A stretch of DNA of 13,380 nt from CAYFJO01 sp964343305 (lineage in GTDB: Bacteria > Planctomycetota > Planctomycetia > Pirellulales > Pirellulaceae): positions 1-13,380 of the forward strand of contig CAYFJO010000297.1 of NCBI GenBank assembly GCA_964343305.1. The letters are read 5' to 3'. Position 1 is the first letter of the stretch, and every line of letters starts with the position of its first letter. Position numbers and translations under genes: made by a program. Positions 7,933 through 13,380 of the stretch are shown in pieces. The notes below the pieces were generated by a model. The model was given only the letters and a program-made list of their open reading frames with translations. It was not told the DNA's origin and made no database searches.

Positions 7933-9207
7933 ATGTCTGAAGCACCTGAATCCCACACCTCTGGCTCGCCGCGCAAAGGCTCTTTGTTTGTCGTCTTTCT
8001 GACGGTGTTCATCGACCTGTTGGGATTCGGCATGGTGTTGCCGTTGCTGCCCATCTATGGCGAACATTTTACGACCGACGAACAAGGTTGGGTTCTTGGA
8101 CTGCTGATGGCCAGTTTCTCGGTGATGCAGTTTATCTTTGCGCCCTTGTGGGGACGACTCTCCGATCGGATCGGGCGGCGTCCTGTCTTGATGATCGGAC
8201 TCGCGGGCAGCGTCGTGTTTTATTCGCTGTTTGCTTTTGCGACGATAAGAATGAGTTTGGCGTTGCTGTTCCTCTCGCGCATTGGTGCCGGAATTGCAGG
8301 CGCAACGATCTCCACCGCACAAGCATATATCGCCGACTCGACATCGCTGGAAAAACGTCCCAAGGGAATGGCACTCATCGGCATGGCGTTTGGCCTTGGT
8401 CTTACGTTTGGTCCGTTGCTGGGTTTGCTGGCGGTGCCGGACAAAAACGCTCCTCCAACAGCGACACCTGGCTTCGTCGCCGCAGGACTCTCCTTGGTCG
8501 CGCTGTTGATGGCGGTGTTTATGTTGCCCGAATCTAAGACCGTGGAAAGCGAAAAAGCGGGTCGAAAGATCTTCGATTTTGCAGCACTACGAAACGCGAT
8601 TTCCATTCCGTCGATCAGCTTCATCCTGCTGGCGATCTTTGTTTGCTTGTTTTCGTTTGCCAATTTTGAAACGACGTTGTCGCTACTGATCTTTCCCGAC
8701 GTCAAACATGTGGAAGGCAGTCCCTTCAACTTTACTTGGGGACAAGTTTGCCTGACGTACGCCTTCATCGGCTTTACTTTGGCGCTTGTCCAGGGTGGGA
8801 TCGTTCGACGAATGTCAGGCAAGGTTCCCGAAGGAACGATGGTAGCGACAGGCGCGTTGATCGAAGTGATCGGTTTCAGTTTGGTGCTGTTGGCGATTTA
8901 TCAGCAATCGTCAACGTGGCTGTACGTCGCGCTGGTGGTCGTGGTTGCGGGGTTCTCGTTCATGCAACCGAATTTGAACTCGCTGTTGTCGCGGCGAAGC
9001 GACCCCGAACGACAGGGGATGGTGTTGGGAGTTGGCCAGAGCGTCAGTTCGCTGGCGCGCATTGTCGGTTCGGGACTCGGCATCCCGTTGCTGAAACAAG
9101 GCCACGGGATTCCCTACTATGTGGCGGCCGGATTGATGGCGGTTGGTTTTGTTTTGGTGCTTGCCGCGGCAGCGCGTGGAAGAGATTATTCGACCGCTAA
9201 TTCTTGA
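7933..9207 (+). CDS. MFS drug-efflux-type transporter (DHA1/TetA-like)
   Basis: 424 residues with about twelve hydrophobic segments, the standard length of a major facilitator. Segment 1 carries the FIDLLGFGMVLPLLPIYG pattern (26-43) with its buried Asp28, common in TetA/DHA1 exporters. The loop between segments 2 and 3 contains motif A, GRLSDRIGRRP (74-84). The fifth-segment antiporter motif C is visible as GMAFGLGLTFGPLLG (150-164). These features predict a proton-driven exporter in the inner membrane; the substrate cannot be deduced. It is the only plus-strand gene in the window and is transcribed away from the PaaK-like ligase. It could export a product of the divergent genes or be unrelated. 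No Shine-Dalgarno sequence precedes the ATG. No intrinsic terminator was found directly after the stop; a large hairpin lies about 100 bases downstream. Confidence 0.93.
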   Translation: MSEAPESHTSGSPRKGSLFVVFLTVFIDLLGFGMVLPLLPIYGEHFTTDEQGWVLGLLMASFSVMQFIFAPLWGRLSDRIGRRPVLMIGLAGSVVFYSLFAFATIRMSLALLFLSRIGAGIAGATISTAQAYIADSTSLEKRPKGMALIGMAFGLGLTFGPLLGLLAVPDKNAPPTATPGFVAAGLSLVALLMAVFMLPESKTVESEKAGRKIFDFAALRNAISIPSISFILLAIFVCLFSFANFETTLSLLIFPDVKHVEGSPFNFTWGQVCLTYAFIGFTLALVQGGIVRRMSGKVPEGTMVATGALIEVIGFSLVLLAIYQQSSTWLYVALVVVVAGFSFMQPNLNSLLSRRSDPERQGMVLGVGQSVSSLARIVGSGLGIPLLKQGHGIPYYVAAGLMAVGFVLVLAAAARGRDYSTANS

Positions 9208-9467
9208 CGGTGGCCTCGGCATCTAGCCCGGATTATTCATGAACCGCCGTCCAAACGACGTAATGTTCTCTGTGAAAAGGAGTTGCGGCTATCTTGCCTA
9301 AAACACCGCGCAAATTCGAATCCACACTAACCCGACGTGCAAGCGAGGGGCGACGTCCAAGACCCCTCGCTTTGAGCGTCGGGTTAGTGAATTTCCGCGC
9401 TAGGGACAACGACTGGCTGAGTTGGAAGGGTGTCGGTGCGGCGCGGATGTCGGCATTGGACCGCGAC
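9208..9467. other. Non-coding stretch downstream of the MFS gene
   Basis: About 260 bases without a credible gene. A plus-strand frame with a TTG start at 9294 and an AAGGAG ahead of it runs to 9488, but it passes through both arms of the REP-like repeat at 9307-9399. Its protein is the arginine-rich LTRRASEG-type translation I associate with planctomycete repeats annotated as hypothetical proteins. I therefore treat the frame as an artefact. Confidence 0.5.
9307..9399. repeat. REP-like large inverted repeat
   Basis: Arm CACTAACCCGACG (9325-9337) pairs perfectly with 9377-9389, and AAGCGAGGGG (9341-9350) pairs perfectly with 9363-9372. A 3-by-4 internal loop separates the two helices and a 12-base apical loop (9351-9362) closes them. 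A weaker outer pairing of 9307-9316 with 9390-9399 extends the stem. In total there are 23 Watson-Crick pairs without the outer part. The core (GAGGG ... CGTCGGGTTAGT) resembles a palindromic repeat that I recall as frequent in Pirellulaceae genomes, often translated as LTRRASEG or SLARRVS in spurious genes. No T-run follows, so it is not an intrinsic terminator, although it could protect the 3' end of the MFS mRNA. Confidence 0.75.
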
Positions 9468-9501
9468 AAAAAAGCCCTCGCCACATAGAGAGGGCGAGGG
9501 C
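9468..9501 (-). terminator. Intrinsic terminator, minus strand
   Basis: A nine-base-pair GC-rich stem, GCCCTCGCC (9474-9482) with GGCGAGGGC (9493-9501), and a 10-base loop. On the minus strand it is followed at once by six T (9468-9473). On the plus strand no T-run follows, so it works in one direction only. It marks the end of a minus-strand transcript, although the nearest confident minus-strand protein gene ends about 650 bases upstream. Confidence 0.85.
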
Positions 9502-9558
9502 CATGTACTTATCGAGAAATCCGAACTGTTCGCCAACGCGATTCGCCTTTCGGTTCAA

Positions 9559-9678
9559 TCAAGCAGCGCCCTTCTCGGACAGTTCCCGCACCACAGTCGC
9601 TGTAAGTAGTCGAGTGGGATGCAAAGGAACTCGCAGGACCAAACCGAACTCAAATGGTTGTCGACCAACCGCTCGCAT
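9559..9678 (-). CDS. Possible 39-residue small protein inside the candidate RNA
   Basis: ATG at 9678 to TGA at 9559-9561. The peptide begins MRAVGRQPFEF and ends VVRELSEKGAA. GGGGAG lies directly against the ATG with no spacing, which is poor for initiation. I recognise no family, signal peptide or membrane segment. It lies between the promoter and the terminator of the candidate RNA and ends about 58 bases before the terminator stem. It may be a chance frame in a structured RNA; a second overlapping frame (stop at 9555-9557) is open even longer without an ATG. Confidence 0.15.
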   Translation of the reverse strand: MRAVGRQPFEFGLVLRVPLHPTRLLTATVVRELSEKGAA

Positions 9679-9823
9679 CTCCCCAAAAATCTTATGGCAA
9701 CCTTTGAGGAGTCACAACGCGACTCCTCATCGAAAGATGCATGGTGGTTCTTGCATGAATGCCCTCCGTCAAAGAGGAAAACTACGGCAAAAAAGGATTG
9801 TAGGACGAGTGTTCCACATGCGG

Positions 9824-9873
9824 ATGATAGTCGTCAAGCAATCGCCTTGTCAAATCTTTTTTTGAAGTTTTTT
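9824..9873 (-). promoter_or_regulatory. Strong sigma-70-type promoter with UP-like element
   Basis: Minus strand: perfect -35 TTGACA (9848-9853), 18-base spacer, -10 TATCAT (9824-9829), predicted start near 9817. Immediately upstream, two A-tracts (9857-9863, seven A; 9868-9873, six A) fall at about -40 to -56, the normal position of an UP element. This is the best promoter in the window and it points at the terminator 350 bases away. Confidence 0.75.
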
Positions 9874-10152
9874 GTGTGCCTGCATTTGGACCAAGTTTTT
9901 GGACTCTGTGAGTCCGGCGATCGTCGGTGAATGGTTGTCTGTTGAAACATTCTTTACATTTCATCGGCGCGTGCGGCCAACTATCGTCGTCGGGATTTTC
10001 CCTAGGGTGAATTCGTCTTTATTCCTTCGAAACGCCGGACGATGCCGCGAAGTTCGTTCGACAGCAGCACGTCATTGCAGCTCTGCTCGATTTGACGCGA
10101 TGTCGAAAGTCGAATCACAAGACCGTATACTGACCGTGAAGTCGTCGTTACT
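9874..10152. other. Non-coding stretch downstream of the DUF1501 gene
   Basis: About 280 bases with no supported gene. A perfect inverted repeat GGACTC-TGT-GAGTCC (9901-9915) lies about 85-100 bases upstream of the predicted transcript start at 9817 and could bind a regulator; it has no T-run. CCCTAGGG at 10000-10007 is a minor palindrome. A minus-strand frame continues out of the DUF1501 region (10316 to 10002) and another runs 9964-9782, but neither has a ribosome site or recognisable protein. Confidence 0.35.
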
Positions 10153-11529
10153 TCACGCCATGATGTCGTGAACCACGTTGCCGTGGATGTTGGTGAGCCG
10201 GAAGTCGCGGCCGCCGTAGCGATAGACCAGTCGTGTGTGGTCCAGGCCGAGCAGGTGCAGCATCGTGGCGTGCAAGTCGTGGAGATGCACCTTTCCTTCG
10301 ACTGCTGTGTAACCAAGTTCGTCGGTCGCGCCGTGGGTCAGTCCGCCCCGAACTCCGCCGCCCGCAAGCCACGCTGTGTAGCCCTCGGCGTTGTGGTCGC
10401 GTCCCATCGCTTCCTTGCCGCTTAGAATCTGAGTCTCGGGAGTGCGGCCAAACTCGCCAGTCCACAGCACGAGCGTGTCGTCCAGCAAGCCGCGTTGTTT
10501 CAAATCGGCCAACAACGCCGCGATCGGTTTGTCGATTTGCTGGGCTTTGGTGTTGAATTTGTCGATGTTGCCGTGATGATCCCAGCCGCTGGAACTGATC
10601 TCGACAAACCGCACGCCCGATTCGACCAGCCGCCGAGCCAACAAACATTGCCGCCCAAAATCGTCGGTCGCTCCGGCATCAATGCCGTACATGTCCAGTG
10701 TCTCTTTCGTCTCGCGATTCAGATCAATCACCGCTGGTACGGCCTCTTGCATTCGCTGGCTCAGTTCGAGCGAGTCGATCACGCCGCGAACGTCCTCGGT
10801 TTGGTCGAGAAGTTTTCGATTCAACGATTGCGCCAAATCGAGTGATGCACGAGCCGCTTCGGGCGATCGGCCATGAGCGGGAGTCAGGTTGCGGATCTTC
10901 GCGGTCTTGACCGACTGTCCGTCCCAACCGAGTCGCGTGGCTTGAAATGTACTGGGCAAAAACGCGCTGCCATAGTTGGCCGGTCCGCCGAAAGTTCGCG
11001 TTGGCTTGATGGTGAAAAAGCCTGGCAGGTCCTGGTTCTCGGTGCCCAAGCCGTACAACACCCACGAACCGAGCGACGGACGCACGAATTGAAAATCGCC
11101 TGTATGCAGAATGGGAATCGCAATCGGGTGGGCCCGGCTGGATGTCTGCATGCCGTTGAGCATACACAGATCGTCCGCCTGTTTGGCCAGATGCGGAAAG
11201 ACCTCAGACATCCATATCCCACTCTCACCGTGTTGAGCGAACTTCCAAAGCGGGCCCAGCAGCTTGCCGTTCTTCAGTCCCTTCTTACCAGAGAGGGCTT
11301 TGAGTTCTGGTTTGTAATCAAATGATTCGAACTGCGACGGGCCGCCGTTGATGAACATGAAGATGACGCGTTTTGCCTGGGGAGCAAAGTGCGGCAGTTT
11401 GGGTGAAAGTAATCCGGCGTCGCTGCGATTGGGAACCAAGCCGGTCAAGGTCAACGATCCGAGCCCGCACGCTCCAACCTTGAGCCATTCACGTCGCGAG
11501 ACGGTCGGTTGTGATGAGTTGCTGGTCAT
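10153..11529 (-). CDS. DUF1501 family protein, Tat-exported
   Basis: 458 residues, normal for the family. A twin-arginine signal SRREWLK (11-17) is followed by a hydrophobic segment (about 18-32). The DUF1501 core has the alkaline-phosphatase/sulfatase-like fold by family knowledge. Visible signatures are VIFMFINGGPSQFESFDYKP (55-74), WTGEFGRTP (356-364), GRDHN (376-380) with AWLAGGGVRGG (386-396), and HDLHATMLHLLGLDHTR (417-433). The His and Asp residues in these blocks are the likely metal ligands, but the reaction is unknown. The ATG at 11529 has GGAG at 11539-11542, nine bases upstream. It starts 77 bases after the DUF1549/DUF1553 gene on the same strand, the common planctomycete gene pair, so the two are probably co-transcribed. 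A seven-pair hairpin (10136-10142 with 10150-10156) covers the stop codon but lacks a T-run. Confidence 0.95.
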   Translation of the reverse strand: MTSNSSQPTVSRREWLKVGACGLGSLTLTGLVPNRSDAGLLSPKLPHFAPQAKRVIFMFINGGPSQFESFDYKPELKALSGKKGLKNGKLLGPLWKFAQHGESGIWMSEVFPHLAKQADDLCMLNGMQTSSRAHPIAIPILHTGDFQFVRPSLGSWVLYGLGTENQDLPGFFTIKPTRTFGGPANYGSAFLPSTFQATRLGWDGQSVKTAKIRNLTPAHGRSPEAARASLDLAQSLNRKLLDQTEDVRGVIDSLELSQRMQEAVPAVIDLNRETKETLDMYGIDAGATDDFGRQCLLARRLVESGVRFVEISSSGWDHHGNIDKFNTKAQQIDKPIAALLADLKQRGLLDDTLVLWTGEFGRTPETQILSGKEAMGRDHNAEGYTAWLAGGGVRGGLTHGATDELGYTAVEGKVHLHDLHATMLHLLGLDHTRLVYRYGGRDFRLTNIHGNVVHDIMA

Positions 11530-11555
11530 GGCATGATGCTCCGTAAGTTGTACTA

Positions 11556-11604
11556 CATGCTGCCAGCGTGTTACTGCGATCGGTCTTTACACGCTGGCAG
11601 CGTG
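11556..11604. repeat. Pair of 15-base palindromes forming a larger hairpin
   Basis: Right copy CACGCTGGCAGCGTG (11590-11604) is a perfect palindrome around a central G. Left copy CATGCTGCCAGCGTG (11556-11570) differs by one arm base and the centre. The two copies also pair with each other: 11559-11571 with 11589-11601, 13 pairs, extended by a G-T wobble and two further pairs, with a 17-base loop. The element fills the gap between the DUF1549/DUF1553 stop (11607-11609) and the DUF1501 ribosome site. There is no T-run, so it is more likely a REP-type doublet or mRNA-stability structure than a terminator. Confidence 0.75.
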
Positions 11605-11606
11605 CA

Positions 11607-13380
11607 TTACGAATCGACCAAGAATCGAAATTCGGCGGTAGTAAACAGGGTGTGGAACCACGCAGCCCAGGCATCGACTTCGCGGTTGGTGTCCTTCGGC
11701 TCGGCGTTGCGAATTTGTTGAACCAGTTGCAAGGCGCCGTCTCGCTCGGCATCGGTGATGTTTCGAGCCAATGCCCATTGCATCGCGAGGTCGGCTCGCG
11801 CGGCGTCATCAGTGGCTTCCTTCGTGGCCAACAATCGCTCGGCGGCGTGCTTCGATTGCTCGGCAACGAAAGTCGAATTGCGCAGATACAGCGCTTGCGA
11901 GGGTACGTTTGTCACCGATCGACGTCCGCTCACCAAACTGGGCGACGGAAAGTCGAACAAGTCAAACAGCTCGGGCAAGTAGTCGCGCACGACGGGCAAG
12001 TAGACACTGCGACGGTTGCTCGGCGGCTGAATCTTGGCGGTGGGAATGCCGCGCACGAGTTGATCGCCAAGCGGCGTGACAGTTGAACCGATGGGACGTT
12101 CCAAGTCGAGTTGCTTGCTGACGGCCAGGATCGCGTCACGAATTGCTTCGGCTTCGAGTCGCCGCGGAGTTGATCGCCAATAGAGCCGGTTGTCGGGATC
12201 GAGCTTTGTGTTTTCCGCGTTGGGAAGGCTGCTGAGTTGGTACGACCGGCTGAGCATGATCGTGCGAATCATTCGTTTGACCGACCAGCCTTCCTGGATG
12301 AACCGTAATGCCAGCGAATCGAGCAACTGCGGATGGCTGGGCTGTTTTCCGATCATGCCGAAATTGTCGACGCTTTCGACCAGCCCTCGGCCAAGCAGAT
12401 GGTGCCAAATCCGGTTGACCATCACGCGTGCCGTGAGCGGATTGTCGGGCCTCGTGATCCATTGGGCTAGTTCCAGCCGACCACTGCCTTTCGGATCGAT
12501 CTTGGGCAGATCGGTCACATGCACGGCGCTCAGGAACCCACGAGGCACGATATCACCGCGCTCACGAAAATTGCCACGAATGGCGACCGTCGTGTTAGCC
12601 GGTTTCGCCCGGTCTTTAACGGTCATGGCATATTGCGGCCGCGGCGGTTTGTTCTTTTTCAATTCGGCCACTTGTTTTTCGATCGAAGCAACCTCGTCCT
12701 TCAATGTCGTGACTTGCTGGGCGGCGGCCGCCAACTCCACCGACGCATTTGCCAGCTCTTGTTCAACCGATTGCCTTGCGGCCTCAGCGACAGCCAGGAC
12801 TCGCTTCTGCAATTCGGCCTTAGCCTTGATCGCTTGCTTCTCAGCTTCGGTCGCCTTCTTCAATTCTGCGCGTTTAGTACCCAATTGTTTTTCGACAATC
12901 GGGATCTTCTCTTCATGATCTTCCGCGGCGGCGTGCATGGCCGCTGCGTTCGGACCGATTGGAAGCAAGTCCGTTGGATTGTTGCTGTACTTCTGCTTGA
13001 TCGTGCCGTACTGCGGTGCGGTGCTGAGGAAGATGCCAGCCAAGGCGTAATAGTCCTTGGTTGGAATCGGATCGAACTTATGATCGTGACAGCGAGCACA
13101 AGCCACCGTCAACGCTAGCGTCGCGCGGAACACGGTGTTGATCTGATCGTCTACGATATCCATCTGGAATTCGGTGCCGCCCGAGTTGTGTCGCTTGGGG
13201 CCAAACGCCAACAGGCTGGGAGCGATGCGGCGAGCTTCGATGGCCTCCGGTGATTCACTCTCATCGGCTGGCAGCAAATCGCCAGCAATCTGCTCGCGGA
13301 GAAACACGTCGTAAGGTTTGTCTTGATTCAGCGAGTCGATGACGTAGTTGCGATAGGGCCACGTGTGAGGATAGGTGAAG
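11607..13380 (-). CDS. DUF1549/DUF1553 (PSD1-type) protein, 5' end cut by the window
   Basis: The frame is open to the right edge. 590 residues are visible and the true start lies outside; a GTG at 13307 is not the start, since family sequence (PYRNYVIDSLNQDKPYDVF) continues upstream of it. Visible domains: end of DUF1549 with FLREQIAGD (26-34) and CARCHDHKFDPIP (94-106), a CXXCH site; a long Ala/Lys/Glu-rich coiled coil (about 149-244); and DUF1553 from about 265, with NFRERGDIVPRGF, ITRPDNPLTARVMVNRIWHH, GLVESVDNFG, LDSLALRFIQEGWSVKRMIR and, near the end, a conserved SRYxx-like block NVPSQALYLRNS. The N-terminal signal peptide and cytochrome domain expected from the family are outside. It precedes DUF1501 by 77 bases, forming the classic exported pair. 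Same family as the gene at the left edge, but not adjacent to it. Confidence 0.95.
   Translation of the reverse strand, partial: FTYPHTWPYRNYVIDSLNQDKPYDVFLREQIAGDLLPADESESPEAIEARRIAPSLLAFGPKRHNSGGTEFQMDIVDDQINTVFRATLALTVACARCHDHKFDPIPTKDYYALAGIFLSTAPQYGTIKQKYSNNPTDLLPIGPNAAAMHAAAEDHEEKIPIVEKQLGTKRAELKKATEAEKQAIKAKAELQKRVLAVAEAARQSVEQELANASVELAAAAQQVTTLKDEVASIEKQVAELKKNKPPRPQYAMTVKDRAKPANTTVAIRGNFRERGDIVPRGFLSAVHVTDLPKIDPKGSGRLELAQWITRPDNPLTARVMVNRIWHHLLGRGLVESVDNFGMIGKQPSHPQLLDSLALRFIQEGWSVKRMIRTIMLSRSYQLSSLPNAENTKLDPDNRLYWRSTPRRLEAEAIRDAILAVSKQLDLERPIGSTVTPLGDQLVRGIPTAKIQPPSNRRSVYLPVVRDYLPELFDLFDFPSPSLVSGRRSVTNVPSQALYLRNSTFVAEQSKHAAERLLATKEATDDAARADLAMQWALARNITDAERDGALQLVQQIRNAEPKDTNREVDAWAAWFHTLFTTAEFRFLVDS

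Larger units (their letters stand above)
9468..9817 (-). ncRNA. Candidate noncoding RNA (about 350 nt), unknown family
   Basis: The unit is defined by a strong promoter (9824-9873) and the intrinsic terminator at 9468-9501. Inside, no ATG frame is longer than 39 codons. Predicted local helices on the RNA: ATGCA/TGCAT around 9737-9756; a perfect nine-pair stem TGAGGAGTC/GACTCCTCA (9721-9729 with 9705-9713, seven-base loop); GGTTG/CAACC near 9660-9673; GATGC/GCATC bringing 9675-9679 to about 9617-9621; and GAACTGT/ACAGTTC enclosing roughly 9524-9587. Size would fit RNase P RNA or tmRNA. I do not see the RNase P core sequences, a tmRNA T-arm with CCA end, or the SRP apical loop, so I assign no family. 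The alternative is an mRNA for small peptides: several tiny overlapping frames exist, and one ATG-less frame is open across 9555-9833. Confidence 0.5.

Noticed and set aside
9468..9817. Candidate RNA as tmRNA or RNase P RNA
   Set aside because: The length fits, but I find no T-arm with CCA end or tag frame in proper context, and none of the universal RNase P core sequences. A covariance-model search is still the decisive test.
9619..9930. 103-codon plus-strand frame in the gap between MFS and DUF1501
   Set aside because: No ribosome site, no recognised family, and it runs opposite the promoter and body of the minus-strand transcription unit.
9782..9964. 60-codon minus-strand frame with an N-terminal CxxC
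   Set aside because: No ribosome site, and it spans the UP-like tract, -35 and -10 of the strong promoter. The Lys-rich middle is simply the translation of the A-tracts.
10002..10316. 104-codon minus-strand frame running out of the DUF1501 3' end
   Set aside because: Most of it overlaps DUF1501 in another frame and there is no start signal. I see no domain in the 50 residues that extend beyond the gene.
1..13380. CRISPR array, tRNA or rRNA genes, insertion sequence or phage genes
   Set aside because: No regularly spaced repeats, no cloverleaf with a T-arm, no transposase, integrase or phage protein was seen.

Overview
The window looks like chromosomal DNA of a planctomycete, probably of the Pirellula/Rhodopirellula group. 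The evidence is the gene content. Two genes encode the large secreted cytochrome/DUF1549/DUF1553 proteins that are hallmarks of this phylum. One is followed by a Tat-exported DUF1501 protein, the usual partner. A very long exported PQQ-type beta-propeller protein and an exported SMP-30-like propeller are also present. There is no phage, plasmid, IS element, CRISPR array, rRNA or tRNA that I can see.

Layout from left to right: (1) the N-terminal 485 residues of a cytochrome/DUF1549 protein on the minus strand (gene continues past the left edge), with its own extended -10 promoter; (2) a YdeI/OmpD-associated family protein, minus; (3) a 1027-residue exported protein with a methyltransferase-like N-terminal domain fused to a PQQ-like propeller, minus; (4) an exported SMP-30/gluconolactonase-like propeller, minus; (5) a PaaK-like adenylate-forming CoA ligase, minus. 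Genes 5, 4 and 3 lie close together and could form one transcription unit. (6) A divergent MFS exporter, plus, is separated from the ligase by only 71 bases. (7) About 945 bases without a convincing protein gene follow, from 9208 to 10152. They hold a large REP-like inverted repeat and, on the minus strand, a strong promoter with an UP-like A/T tract and an intrinsic terminator. These two bracket a transcript of about 350 nt, which I read as a candidate noncoding RNA or leader-peptide locus. (8) A DUF1501 protein, minus, and (9) the C-terminal 590 residues of a second DUF1549/DUF1553 protein, minus (gene continues past the right edge), form a two-gene operon with a pair of 15-base palindromes in the gap.

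How the genes may work together: the second DUF1549/DUF1553 gene with DUF1501 forms the standard planctomycete pair, often found near sulfatase or polysaccharide-degradation genes, although its biochemical role is not established. The ligase, SMP-30 and PQQ genes may share an mRNA, but I see no clear shared pathway. The most unusual item is the intergenic transcription unit at 9468-9873. The methyltransferase-like domain placed behind a signal peptide is also worth attention.
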